Source of the DNA: Chondrinema litorale
GTDB taxonomy: Bacteria; Bacteroidota; Bacteroidia; Cytophagales; Flammeovirgaceae
Direction of reading: 5' to 3'
Assembly (NCBI RefSeq): GCF_026250525.1
Contig: NZ_CP111043.1
Coordinates: 3,857,001 to 3,921,000 of the forward strand
Length of the DNA stretch: 64,000 bases
Position 1 is the first letter of the stretch, and each line of letters starts with the position of its first letter. Below the pieces are notes generated by a model. It saw only the letters and a list, made by a program, of their open reading frames with translations. It had not been told where the DNA came from and made no database searches. A program made the translations under genes and the position numbers. This document shows, one piece after another, positions 25,225-35,100 of the stretch.

Positions 25225-26040
25225 ATGGATAGAAATGAATTGTTTCAGCAAATCCTGAAAAAGAAATCGTTTCTTTGTGTAGGACTTGATACTGATATCA
25301 AAAAAATACCAGCTCATCTACTCGATTTAGAAGATCCAGTTTATGAGTTTAATAAAAGAATTATAGATGCAACCTCTGAACTTTGCGTCGCTTATAAACC
25401 GAACATAGCATTTTATGAAGCTATGGGAGCAAAGGGCTGGGAAACCCTCCAAAAAACCCTCGATTATATTCCCAAAAATATTTTCACGATTGCAGATGCA
25501 AAAAGGGGAGATATAGGTAATACTTCCGGATTGTACGCGAGAGCATTTTTTGAGAACATGTCTTTCGATTCTGTCACTGTTTCTCCATACATGGGAAGCG
25601 ATTCGGTAAAGCCATTTTTAACTTACGACCAAAAGTGGGTGATTTTACTGGCACTCACATCTAATAAAGGCAGTGAGGATTTTCAACTACTCGACACACC
25701 TGAAGGTAAACTATATGAGCAGGTATTAAGAACATCTTCAGAGTGGGGAACATTAGACGAATTGATGTATGTTGTAGGCGCAACTAATACTTCTTACATA
25801 GCAGATATTAGAAAAATTATTCCAGATCATTTCTTATTAGTGCCGGGTGTTGGAGCTCAGGGTGGTGATATGGAAGCTATTTCTAAAGCTGGTATGAACA
25901 GTAAGTGTGGCTTGCTGGTAAATGCTTCACGCTCAATTATTTATGCTGATAATGGAGAAGGGTTTGCCAATGCTGCAAGAAAAGAGGCTACAAAGCTTCA
26001 ACAAGAAATGGAATCCTATTTAGATAAATATTTACCATAA
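25225..26040 (+). CDS. pyrF: Orotidine 5'-phosphate decarboxylase
   Basis: 271 residues from ATG 25225. It decarboxylates OMP to UMP, the last step of de novo pyrimidine synthesis. The catalytic Asp-Lys-Asp set is seen in FTIADAKRGDIGNT (Lys93, with Asp91 and Asp96). LCVGLDTD near residue 20 and LLVPGVGAQGGD near 215 complete the fold. The length and motif belong to the longer PyrF subgroup of about 270 residues. An in-frame upstream start at 25159 would overlap the previous gene and add 22 residues that do not fit the family, so it is not used. Confidence 0.96.
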   Translation: MDRNELFQQILKKKSFLCVGLDTDIKKIPAHLLDLEDPVYEFNKRIIDATSELCVAYKPNIAFYEAMGAKGWETLQKTLDYIPKNIFTIADAKRGDIGNTSGLYARAFFENMSFDSVTVSPYMGSDSVKPFLTYDQKWVILLALTSNKGSEDFQLLDTPEGKLYEQVLRTSSEWGTLDELMYVVGATNTSYIADIRKIIPDHFLLVPGVGAQGGDMEAISKAGMNSKCGLLVNASRSIIYADNGEGFANAARKEATKLQQEMESYLDKYLP

Positions 26041-26057
26041 GAGAGCTTATTTATATG

Positions 26058-26115
26058 ACTGGTTGCCAGTTTACGTTTAAACGTTAATAAATTTGGCAAA
26101 CTTCATCGGCTTTTT
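26058..26115. promoter_or_regulatory. Nested dyads after pyrF; possible terminator or operator
   Basis: ACTGG-TTG-CCAGT (26058-26070) is followed by the perfect 12-bp palindrome ACGTTTAAACGT (26073-26084), and TTGCCA (26063-26068) pairs with TGGCAA (26094-26099) around it. A T-rich stretch follows (from 26110). This may end pyrF transcription or control the DUF3179 gene at 26154. Confidence 0.35.
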
Positions 26116-26153
26116 TATTTTTTACACCGAATAATCTCAAACTTGCCAAAATT

Positions 26154-27287
26154 ATGGCCATAATTCGCTTATTTTTATTATTTCTACTTCATACACTTAT
26201 ATTAATACCAGCTTTCTCGCAACGATATTCAAAAGGATTGCATCAAAGTTGGGAGACAAACCTAAATAGGTTCAGCGTACCGCTAAACGATATTTATGCG
26301 TTAATTCCGCGCAATTCAATTTCTCCAGTTTACCACTCAAATTTTTGGAACAGAAGGCAAGCAGAAAAACAGTTTTTTGGCAAAGAGCCTTTAGTAGTTG
26401 TTGTGGTAAAAAGTGTAGAAAAGGCTTATCCTTTAAGTGTACTTACATACCATCAAATAATTAACGATAAGGTAGCAAATATTCCAATAGCTATTACATA
26501 TTGTCCTTTGTCTGGTTCTGTAAGCGTCTACGACAGAAGAGTTAATTTTGACGGTAGAACCAAATTAATGGAATTTGGAGTTTCAGGAATGCTGCATTTT
26601 GGCAATACTATTATGTGGGATCACGAAACGGAGAGTTGGTGGCAGCAAGCTAATGGAAAAGCAATAGCTGGTGATATGAACGAGGCAGAATTAGAAGCGG
26701 TACCTTATATGGTGCTTTCATATGATCAGTTTTACAAATCGTATCCATATGGTTTAGTTATGGATTACCATGTAGATAATGCGGTAAAATATGGTACTAC
26801 GCCTTACTACAAGCAAGACGATCCTGATAAAGATATTCCTAATTTGTATTTGGCTGAGCCACCATTAAGAATGCCTCCAAGACAAAAAGTGGTAGTTGCT
26901 TCTTCTATGGGAGATCAGCTAATTTATCCGATAGATTTAGTTAAATCTTTTGGTGTAATTAATGATACTCCTAACAATAACTACATTGCGATTTTTTATA
27001 CAAAGGGAGTAGTTTCAGGATTGGATGAAGAGTATTTTAAAGATTCAAAAGATGTTGGTACTTGTGTGGTTTTTTCGGCTTTTCACAGAAATAGAAGATT
27101 AACTTTTAAGAAAAGCGGAGAAGACTTTATTGATGAGCAAACTGGTTCGGTTTGGGATATTTCAGGCAAATGCACGCAAGGTCCACTAAAAGACGACCAA
27201 CTAAAAATACTCCCTTATAGAACTATGTTTGCATATGCAGCCCTTTCTATGTGGCCAGAAAGCCGAATTTTTGGTGAAAGTTATTAG
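26154..27287 (+). CDS. DUF3179-domain exported protein
   Basis: 377 residues. A signal peptide occupies about residues 1-22 (LFLLFLLHTLILIPAFSQ). The body matches DUF3179: PLSVLTYHQIINDKVANIPIAITYCPLSGS, then TKLMEFGVSGMLHFGNTIMWD and SWWQQANGKAIAG. A TYCPLS sequence replaces the TYCPLC found in many members, so a second cysteine is missing there. The function of the family is not established. The next gene begins 11 nt downstream, so the two are very likely cotranscribed, suggesting a joint role at the cell surface. Confidence 0.88.
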   Translation: MAIIRLFLLFLLHTLILIPAFSQRYSKGLHQSWETNLNRFSVPLNDIYALIPRNSISPVYHSNFWNRRQAEKQFFGKEPLVVVVVKSVEKAYPLSVLTYHQIINDKVANIPIAITYCPLSGSVSVYDRRVNFDGRTKLMEFGVSGMLHFGNTIMWDHETESWWQQANGKAIAGDMNEAELEAVPYMVLSYDQFYKSYPYGLVMDYHVDNAVKYGTTPYYKQDDPDKDIPNLYLAEPPLRMPPRQKVVVASSMGDQLIYPIDLVKSFGVINDTPNNNYIAIFYTKGVVSGLDEEYFKDSKDVGTCVVFSAFHRNRRLTFKKSGEDFIDEQTGSVWDISGKCTQGPLKDDQLKILPYRTMFAYAALSMWPESRIFGESY

Positions 27288-27298
27288 AAGAATTAATC

Positions 27299-28429
27299 AT
27301 GAAAGAGAAGATAAATATCATTGCCTTATTGTTTCTTGTACTGGTTAACAGTCAGTTACTAATGGCACAAAATACCAGAACTAGCGAAAGTGTAAACTTA
27401 GTGTTGAACTCTGGGTTTGAGGAGATTGAAAAAGAGACAAATGGCCAAGCTTACATGGAAAATGTGAAGTATTGGTACAATGCTAATAAAAAGCAAAATA
27501 CACCATTATATGGCACCCCAGACCATATGTATGCTGCTCAGCGAAACAATGGCACGCGTAGAAACGATGCATATTTTGAACCTTACGAGGGGCTTTCAAC
27601 AGCGGGTGTAATTACCTATATGCAGCGGGTGAGAGATTACAGAGAATATATTTCTGTGCGCCTAAATCAAGAGTTGCAAATTGGTAGCACTTATGAGGTA
27701 TCTTTTTATCTAACCAACGGAAGTCATACAGCTTTTGGCAATATAGGAACCAATGGTTTTGGTGCACTTTTAACAGAAACACCAGTAGAGCAAAAAGTCT
27801 ACGAGCCAATTAATGAGAAGCCACAGTTTATGTTAGAAGAGATTTTCTATGATACAGACTGGCAAAAAATCACTTTTAAAATTAAGGCCGATAAAGCTTA
27901 TAGGTATCTAACATTAGGAAATTTTATTAGAGATTATCAGATTAAAAAAAGATATTATTACTACGATGTTGACCCTCAGAGTTACTTCTATATAGATGAT
28001 GTTTCTGTAGTTGAAAAAAATCAGGAAGAAGTTTTTGAAGAACCTGAGCCAGTAGTTACCAAGCAGGTCGAAATTCCAAAAGAAGAGCCTTTGGAAGGTC
28101 GTAATGTAAATGTGCAAAACAGATTTAAGATAAAAAAAGGAGTAGTAACCATTAAAGTGTGGGATCGCAAAGAGGTTGATGGAGATGTTATTTCTTTGAG
28201 ATTTAACGATCAGTGGATTCTGCAAAATTACTCTCTAAAGAAAAGAAAGAAGAAAGTGAAAGTGAACTACCAGAGCAACAATGAAAACATTCTGATATTC
28301 TTTGCGCATAACCTAGGAGAAGAGCCACCGAGTACGGCAGCTGTTTCTCTTAAGAGTGGTAAGGAAAAACGTGTAATGAATATACAGTCAGATATGAAAT
28401 ACTGTGGGGCGATCCAATTTATTCGATAA
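27299..28429 (+). CDS. Secreted protein with NSGFE-type carbohydrate-binding-like domain
   Basis: 376 residues. A signal peptide ends near residue 23 (LLMAQ). The mature part opens with NLVLNSGFEEI, the hallmark of a Bacteroidota domain with a carbohydrate-binding-like jelly-roll fold (about 30-245, closing with YFYIDDVSVVEK). A Glu/Pro-rich linker (about 245-275) leads to a C-terminal beta domain (about 285-376; KKGVVTIKVWDRKEVDGDVISL), a short module seen at the ends of surface proteins of this phylum. No catalytic residues are recognised. Its stop overlaps the convergent beta-lactamase-family gene by 11 nt. It is paired with the DUF3179 gene upstream. Confidence 0.7.
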   Translation: MKEKINIIALLFLVLVNSQLLMAQNTRTSESVNLVLNSGFEEIEKETNGQAYMENVKYWYNANKKQNTPLYGTPDHMYAAQRNNGTRRNDAYFEPYEGLSTAGVITYMQRVRDYREYISVRLNQELQIGSTYEVSFYLTNGSHTAFGNIGTNGFGALLTETPVEQKVYEPINEKPQFMLEEIFYDTDWQKITFKIKADKAYRYLTLGNFIRDYQIKKRYYYYDVDPQSYFYIDDVSVVEKNQEEVFEEPEPVVTKQVEIPKEEPLEGRNVNVQNRFKIKKGVVTIKVWDRKEVDGDVISLRFNDQWILQNYSLKKRKKKVKVNYQSNNENILIFFAHNLGEEPPSTAAVSLKSGKEKRVMNIQSDMKYCGAIQFIR

Positions 28430-29708
28430 CTGCCTGATTCACAACGTTCTGAAATTTCTCAAATAAACCATAACTTTTGCTGGGTACAATCTGAGTGAGA
28501 AGTACCGCAACTATTTCTTCTTTAGGGTCTACCCAGTAAACTGTATTAAAGAAGCCAGACCAATTATATCTGCCTTCTGAAGCTAAAGACTCAGCAGCAC
28601 CTTTTTTAGAAATCACAGAAAAACCCAAACCAAAAAAATTAGGATTTCCCGGACTTGTAGAAAGCGATCCTATTTGGTTGCTGGTCATTAATTCGATAGT
28701 TAAAGGACTCAAAATTCTTTGGTTATTGTAGATACCTCCATTGAGCAGCATTTGAGCAAATTTAAAATAGTCTTCAGCGGTGCTAGTTAGTCCGCTTCCA
28801 CCAGAAAAGTAGGCTTTCGCACCTTTTATGGGAAAGTTGAAGCTTTGAAACTCAGTCTCATTGTTATTTATAGTTAACTTGTTGTCTTCTATTGCTCCAT
28901 AAACAGGCACCAATCTTTCTTTTTTAGAATCTGGTAAATAGAATTGTGTATCGCTCATTCCCAGAGGTTTAAGTATTTTTTCATCCATAAAATCTGATAG
29001 TGATTTACCGCTTAATACTTCTACCAGATAACCCACCATATCTGTACTTAATCCATAAGTCCATTTTTCTCCCGGATGATGTAACAGAGGCTGTTGGGCC
29101 AGTAATTTCATTTTTTCTCCAATCTTAATATCAGCAGTTACAAAAGCATCAGGTATTTGTTTAGGATTGTATAAAACTGCGGCTCTAGGTGAAAATGCGC
29201 CATAACCTATCCCCGAAGTATGAGAAAGTAAGTGCCTAATAGTTACAGGAGTATTAGCCGGAACTACCTCATAAGTGCTGTCATTTGAAAAGATGGCAAC
29301 TTTGGCATTTTTAAATTCTGGAATGTATTGAGAAACCGGGTCGTCAAGTAAAAACTTGCCTTCTTCGTAAAGCATCATTAGAGCGACACTTGTAATACAT
29401 TTGGTCATAGATGCTAACCTAAAAATATCACTGGTTTTTAAGTTTATATTTTTTTCAATGTGTTTTTTACCAATGGCTTTGTGGTAAACAATTTTACCTT
29501 CTCTGGCTACCAGTGCTATAGCTCCCGGTATTTTATTATCAGCAATGTATTGGTTAATTAAGCCATCAATTCTTTGGAGTCTGTCTGTAGAAATACCAAC
29601 GTTTTCGGCAGGTGTTTCAACAACTAATTGGGCAAATAACTGAGTATGAAAAAATAAGGCAAAGACTACTAAAAGTCTGAGTGTGTGTTTAGTAATATAG
29701 TTTCGCAT
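28419..29708 (-). CDS. Beta-lactamase-family serine hydrolase (class C / EstB type)
   Basis: 429 residues. A signal peptide ends around LFAQ (about residue 27). The Ser-x-x-Lys motif is RLASMTKC with nucleophile Ser100 and Lys103. The second-motif Tyr lies in KWTYGLSTDMVGYLVEVLSG, matching the Y-G-L-S form of esterase and lactonase-like members. HLLSHTSGIGYG and the PLGMSDTQFYL segment are family marks. Such enzymes act on esters, lactones or peptides in the periplasm; true beta-lactamase activity should not be assumed. The gene overlaps the convergent 27299 gene by 11 nt. Confidence 0.92.
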   Translation of the reverse strand: MRNYITKHTLRLLVVFALFFHTQLFAQLVVETPAENVGISTDRLQRIDGLINQYIADNKIPGAIALVAREGKIVYHKAIGKKHIEKNINLKTSDIFRLASMTKCITSVALMMLYEEGKFLLDDPVSQYIPEFKNAKVAIFSNDSTYEVVPANTPVTIRHLLSHTSGIGYGAFSPRAAVLYNPKQIPDAFVTADIKIGEKMKLLAQQPLLHHPGEKWTYGLSTDMVGYLVEVLSGKSLSDFMDEKILKPLGMSDTQFYLPDSKKERLVPVYGAIEDNKLTINNNETEFQSFNFPIKGAKAYFSGGSGLTSTAEDYFKFAQMLLNGGIYNNQRILSPLTIELMTSNQIGSLSTSPGNPNFFGLGFSVISKKGAAESLASEGRYNWSGFFNTVYWVDPKEEIVAVLLTQIVPSKSYGLFEKFQNVVNQAVIE

Positions 29709-29784
29709 AGTAAGAACAAGGTTTGCCTGAATCTATCGATTTAATGCTGAAATTGAAAGTTAAAAGAATGCTTATTTAACAAAA

Positions 29785-29815
29785 AAAGGGCTCAGATTTA
29801 AAACCTGAACCCTTT
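29785..29815 (-). terminator. Terminator of the small exported protein gene
   Basis: AAAGGGCTCAG (29785-29795) and CTGAACCCTTT (29805-29815) form a stem with one mismatch; the A-run at 29781-29787 is a T-run on the minus strand. It is 21 nt beyond the stop codon at 29837. Confidence 0.8.
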
Positions 29816-29836
29816 CTATTAGTAGTCTAAGCCAGA

Positions 29837-30205
29837 TTAGCCTCTGACCATTTTCTTGTAATTACCATTAAAATCATAATAGTTTATAAAACCTCTATTG
29901 TCTTTAATCAATATTTCTCTATCACTAACTTTTACTCCTTTAGTGCCGCTTGGCAATTTTATACTGGTGCGGTATTTTCCTCCACTGTCATAAATTTTAG
30001 CTTCGGCAGCTTCTTTTATCACAATATATCTGTCATTAAAACCTATTAAACTACATTCTTTATTTACCTTAAACTGCACATTATGAGCTTGTTCTTTGTT
30101 TTTAACAAAAACGATAGCGTTTTCAATTTTTACATTCTCAATCTGTGCTGATGCCACTAGGTTAAATAGGAATAGTAGGACTCCGGTTACAAAAATTCTT
30201 TTCAT
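29837..30205 (-). CDS. Small exported protein of unknown function
   Basis: 122 residues, not recognised. Signal peptide about 1-20 (VTGVLLFLFNLVASAQ). The mature protein of about 100 residues alternates short hydrophobic strands with Lys/Glu/Asp, ending in KIYDSGGKYRTSIKLPSGTKG and then REILIKDNRGFINYYDFNGNYKK; two similar 'D-G-x-Y' turns suggest a small propeller-blade-like or beta-sandwich fold. A clear terminator follows, and the start codon is a normal ATG. It stands alone, so context gives no role. Confidence 0.65.
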   Translation of the reverse strand: MKRIFVTGVLLFLFNLVASAQIENVKIENAIVFVKNKEQAHNVQFKVNKECSLIGFNDRYIVIKEAAEAKIYDSGGKYRTSIKLPSGTKGVKVSDREILIKDNRGFINYYDFNGNYKKMVRG

Positions 30206-30306
30206 AGCAATTGTTTTTTGGTGTTAAAAATAGATTTAGTAGAATGTAAATGGTTGTTAATCAATCATTATTCAGTAAATCAAAAAATATGCAAAAGAAA
30301 AGGTTT

Positions 30307-30993
30307 TCAAAAAAGGCTTCCTTGTATTGAATGAGCATGTGGCTCTATAAGCTCAGCAGCGTTGTTATCTGCCTTATTAACTTTTTGCGAAACTGTATAA
30401 AATTTAATATCAGAAGTTGGAGGAGCTACTAATTCATCATAAATCTGTTTGCCTGGTAATTCTGTATCAAGCCATTTTTGTTCGTTAATACGAGATAAAA
30501 TTACTGGCATTCTGTCGTGGATATGTGCTATATTAGAAATGGCGGGTATGGTTACAATACTAAAAGAATGCAATGTATTGCCATTAGTTTGTTCCCATTT
30601 TTCCCACAAGCCTGCCATGGCAAATAAGGAATCGTTTTTTAAAGTAATTCTGTAAGGAACTTTGTTTTTGCCATACATTTTCCACTCATAATAACCATCT
30701 GCTAAAACCAAACAACGCTGGTAATCATAGGCAAACTTAAAAGCCGGCTTTTCTTGAATGGTTTCCTTTCGTGCATTTATAGTTTTAAATGCCATTTGCA
30801 TATTCTTAGCCCAAGAAGGTACCAAACCCCAATGGAAAGGCTGTATGGCTTTTGGTTGATCGTTGGTAATTACAGACAAAAAACTACCAGGAGAAGCATT
30901 GTAATTTTTTCTAAATAAGTCTCCGTCAAACTTAGCATCAAACCTTTCTTCTATTTGCTTTTTTTCTTTCACCAATGTAAACCGGCCGCACAT
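30307..30993 (-). CDS. SRAP-domain protein (YedK/HMCES family)
   Basis: 228 residues. The protein begins MCGRFTLV, where Cys2, exposed after removal of Met1, is the catalytic nucleophile that forms a thiazolidine link to abasic sites in single-stranded DNA. Other family positions: RKNYNASPG with the conserved Asn, INARKETIQEKPAFK, RCLVLADGYYEWK with the active-site Glu, and HDRMPVIL with the conserved His. The protein shields abasic sites and protects replication. It has its own transcript by spacing. With the ATL gene at 24.9 kb it is one of two DNA-damage proteins in the window, but they are not linked. Confidence 0.96.
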   Translation of the reverse strand: MCGRFTLVKEKKQIEERFDAKFDGDLFRKNYNASPGSFLSVITNDQPKAIQPFHWGLVPSWAKNMQMAFKTINARKETIQEKPAFKFAYDYQRCLVLADGYYEWKMYGKNKVPYRITLKNDSLFAMAGLWEKWEQTNGNTLHSFSIVTIPAISNIAHIHDRMPVILSRINEQKWLDTELPGKQIYDELVAPPTSDIKFYTVSQKVNKADNNAAELIEPHAHSIQGSLF

Positions 30994-31186
30994 AGTAATA
31001 AAATTTAATTAAAAATGTAGCTAATCTAATTTAAAGTATTTTTCTGACTTATACTTGATTGTCAGTCGATTATATGTTATTAAAAACCAAAACAACATTA
31101 AATTAGTTGTTATTCAAAGTTTTTGCAGTATAAGATGTTAGTAAGAATTAGATTAAGACAAAAGTACCTATGCTAGTGTTTAACTA

Positions 31187-31194
31187 TAGCTTTG
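31187..31194 (+). promoter_or_regulatory. -7-like box upstream of the SdiA-regulated-type gene
   Basis: TAGCTTTG fits TAnnTTTG, about 70 nt before the ATG at 31266. No TTTG lies at the proper distance upstream, so this is weak. Confidence 0.3.
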
Positions 31195-31265
31195 CCAATC
31201 AGTTTATAAGGCTTTCACCAGATACTATGACCAATAATTATTTTATAAACTAAAAAAAATTGTAG

Positions 31266-32177
31266 ATGCAGTTTGTAACGAAGAGCTTGAAATACTTTAT
31301 TCTTTTGTTAATTATTAATTTTTCATGTATTAATGCGAAAGAGGACGATAAAAAATCCGAAATTTCAGATAGTTTAAAATTTAAAGTTTCAGAAATGAAA
31401 GGTTTTGATATTCCATACAAATTAGATGATGCAGACGAAAAATATAAACTGCCAGATGATTTAGATGAGATCTCAGGTATACAATACATTAAAGAAAATG
31501 TAATTGCCTGTGTACAAGATGAGAAAGGTAAAATTTACTATTATGATTTGAAAGAAGATGAGATAACTGAAAAATACGATTTTGCAGATGATGGCGACTA
31601 CGAAGATCTAGAAATTATAGGAGATGTAGCATATGTTATCAGAAGTGATGGAAGGTTATACAGGATTGAAAATTTTCCTTCAGAAAATATGGATGTAAAA
31701 CATCGCGATTTACCTCTCAAGTCTAAAAATAATGTAGAAGGCTTATGTTTCGATCCATCAACTAATTCTTTATTACTTGCTTGTAAAGATGAAGCAGGTA
31801 TCGATGTCAATTTAAAAAAGCAAAGGGCAGTTTATAGTTTTGAAATCGATAAAACAGATTTTAACTCTAAGCCACGATTTTTAATAGATATCGATGTTTT
31901 AAGAAAGATAACCGATAAAAAGAAAACATCTTTCCAGCCTTCAGGCATTGCAATTCACCCAATTACCAAGCATATTTATATGATTGCTACTGCTGGTAAA
32001 TTGATGGTTGTGCTTTCGCCTAAAGGAGAAATTTTAGGAGTGGAAGAACTTGATAAAGATGAGTTAAAACAACCAGAAGGTATTACCTTTGACCCGCAGG
32101 GGAATATGTACATTTCAAATGAGGCCAGAGGGGGGAAAGGGAATATTATGTTGTTTAATTATCAGAAAAATGAGTAA
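31266..32177 (+). CDS. SdiA-regulated-domain beta-propeller lipoprotein
   Basis: 303 residues. The N-terminus (KYFILLLIINFSC) is a signal peptide ending in a plausible lipobox with Cys21. The mature part matches the SdiA-regulated / esterase-like phytase-like propeller family: DDLDEISGIQYI, YEDLEIIGDVAYVIRSDGRLY, NNVEGLCFDPSTNSLLLACKD, FQPSGIAIHPITKHIYMIA and LKQPEGITFDPQGNMYISNE, each roughly one blade. Family function is not settled; a substrate-binding or phosphoester role is possible. It overlaps the start of the metallophosphatase-barrel gene by 8 nt, so both are translated from one transcript and likely act together at the outer membrane. Confidence 0.82.
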   Translation: MQFVTKSLKYFILLLIINFSCINAKEDDKKSEISDSLKFKVSEMKGFDIPYKLDDADEKYKLPDDLDEISGIQYIKENVIACVQDEKGKIYYYDLKEDEITEKYDFADDGDYEDLEIIGDVAYVIRSDGRLYRIENFPSENMDVKHRDLPLKSKNNVEGLCFDPSTNSLLLACKDEAGIDVNLKKQRAVYSFEIDKTDFNSKPRFLIDIDVLRKITDKKKTSFQPSGIAIHPITKHIYMIATAGKLMVVLSPKGEILGVEELDKDELKQPEGITFDPQGNMYISNEARGGKGNIMLFNYQKNE

Positions 32178-35100
32178 AAAATACTTGCGCGCTTTTTTTA
32201 AATATTTTATTGTAATTTTTTTATCTGCATGTGTCGCTCCTAAACTTTACTACAACCCGGAACAACCGGAATGGACCAAGAGTAAACCAACTGGAGAGAT
32301 ATATGAAACTGTTTTTTTACTTGGCGATGCAGGAGCACCTTCAAGAGATCCATTAGAACCTACATTTAAGTTGCTTAAACAGCAATTAGATAGTGCAGGG
32401 GCTAAAAGTCATCTTTTATATTTAGGGGATAATCTATATCCTCAAGGCTTGAGCGACAGTGCTGCAATCTTTCGCGAACTAGAAGAAGAACGCCTGTTAA
32501 CACAGCTCGAACTGCTCGATAACTACAAGGGAGAAGGAATCTATGTGCCGGGCAACCACGACTGGGCACAAGGTAGACCTACAGGTTATCATCGCTTAAT
32601 GAATCAGCAACAATTTATCAGTAGCTATAGTGATAAATATCCTGTAACATACTTACCAACAGGAGGTTGCCCGGGGCCAGTTGAATATCCTATTGGAGAT
32701 GATATTGTGCTGATCTTTATAGATACACAATGGTGGTTACATGCTTATGATAAACCCGGCCAAGAATCAGGCTGCGAAGCCAGAACAGACGATGAGTTTC
32801 TTATTCAGTTAGATGATGTAATCAAAAGGAATTATCAGAAGAAGATAATTGTAGCGGGGCACCATCCATTAGCGAGTAATGGTTTGCATGGTGGGCATGC
32901 ACCAATCAAAAATCATCTATTCCCACTTACAGATTTGGTTCATAATCTTTATGTGCCTTTGCCTGTATTAGGTTCTGTGTATGTTTTTTACAGAACAGTA
33001 ATGGGTAACATTCAGGATGTGCCGCATCCTCGCTATAAATCTATGATTGCTGCGTTCGAAGATATTTTTAGCCAGCATGATAATTTGATGTATGTATCGG
33101 GGCACGACCATAGCTTACAGTATCTACCAAAAGATAGTACACATTTAATTATAAGTGGTGGAGGTAGCAAAATTGATTACATCAATAAGAATGGAAAAGC
33201 TGCTTTTGCTGCTGGTGTAAAGGGTTTTGGGCGAATAGATTTTTACGATGATGGAGATGTTTGGCTTACTTTCTATACACCAGAAGAAGATGGGAGTACT
33301 GGTAAAGTACTCTACAGAAGAAAGTTGATGAACCAGCCTCAATCAGAGCTTTATTCTAAAAATGAACTTGAGGAAATCAGCTATTCAGGAACGCAAGATT
33401 CGCTAATTGCAACTGAAGAACTTACTGCCGGTAGTTTGAAGAAGTACTTTCTAGGTGAAAACTACCGCAAGGAGTGGAAACAACCAATGGATAGTATTCC
33501 TGTTTTTGATATTGGCAAAGAGTACGGTGGGCTTAAAATTGTAAAGCGAGGAGGAGGTATGCAAACCAAATCATTGAGGTTAGAAGCTGAAAACAAAAGA
33601 CAATACAATTTAAGATCGATAGAAAAATATCCTGAAAAAGCAGTTCCAGTAGTACTTAGAGGAACAATTGCAGCAGATGTTGTAGCAGATCAAATTTCAG
33701 GTTCACATCCATATGGTGCTTTTGTATTAGCCGATTTGGCAGATGCAGTCGGAGTTTATCATACAAACCCAAGGTTAGTTTACTTACCAGACGACCCTCG
33801 TCTTGGTATTTACAGAGACGATTTTGGCGATGCTTTATATTTATTCGAAGAAAGATCTGATGACGATTATTGGGAAGATGAACCTGATTTTGGTAATCCA
33901 CCCGATATGAAAAGTACTGATAAAGTACTAGAAAAAACCAGAGAAGACAATGATGATATTATTAATTACGATCAAGTACTTATATCCAGAATATTTGATA
34001 TGTGGATAGGAGACTGGGATAGGCACGATGATCAGTGGCGTTGGGGGGAGCATGAAAATAAGAAGAAAGGTTATAAGTATTACGAGCCAATTCCTAGAGA
34101 TCGAGATCAAGCGTTTTTTAATGCAGATGGTTTGGTGATGACAGTCGGCACCAGAAAGTGGGGGATGAGGAAGTTTCAGGGTTTTAAAGATCATATAAGA
34201 GACCCTGCCGGATTTGGTTTTAATGCCAGATATTTTGATCGATCTTTTCTTACCGAACCCGACTTAAAAGACTGGATGGAAGCAGCTAAAAAAATACAAG
34301 ATTCTGCTACCGACGAAGTAATTGAAAAATCTATTAGAAAGTTTCCAAAAGAAATATTCGAGTTACACGGAGAAGAAATTATTAGAAAGCTCAAGTCTAG
34401 AAGAGATAATCTACAAGAGTCTGCTAAGACTTTATACTTATCTATGTCTAGAGAGGTAAATGTTTTGGGCTCAGATAAACACGAATACTTTAAAGTAGAA
34501 AGACTGAATGACGAAGAAACCAGAGTAAGAGTTTGGAAGCGTAAGAAAGACGGCGAACGTAAACACAAAATGTATGATCGTACTTTTAAAGTTTCAGAGA
34601 CAAAAGAAGTAAGACTATATGGGTTTGATGGGGAAGATATATTTGATATTACCGGAGATGTTAAAAATGGAATTAAGGTAAGGATAATTGGAGGTGATGA
34701 TGATGATGTGATCAACGATAGTTCGCATGTTGCTGGCCCTTACAGACAAGTGCGATATTACGACACCAAAACCGGAGATAATGTTTTAAATACTTTGGGC
34801 GAAACCAAAGATAACCGCTCTAGTAAAGAGGTTGTAAATGTTTATAACCGGAAAGAATTTAAGTATGATTTGCTATCTCCTGCAGCATTTTTTGGTTATA
34901 ATCCAGACGATGGTGTGTTTATCGGTGGTGGTGCAAAAGTAGTTACGCATGGTTTCCGTAAAGATCCATACAAAAGCATGCACTTAATTAGAGGAAACGT
35001 TGCACCTAAAACAAGCTCTTTTAATATCACATATAATGGAGAATTTATCGATGTTTTTTCTAATACAGATTTATTGATAAATGCAGAAATCCCAACTCCA

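Noticed and set aside
28419..29708. Beta-lactam resistance gene
   Set aside because: The fold and SxxK motif are shared by many esterases and peptidases; the YGLSTD form suggests an EstB-like hydrolase, so resistance is not claimed.
32089..32169. Upstream start for the metallophosphatase-barrel gene
   Set aside because: Lies inside the previous gene and would put 27 residues before a clear lipoprotein signal.
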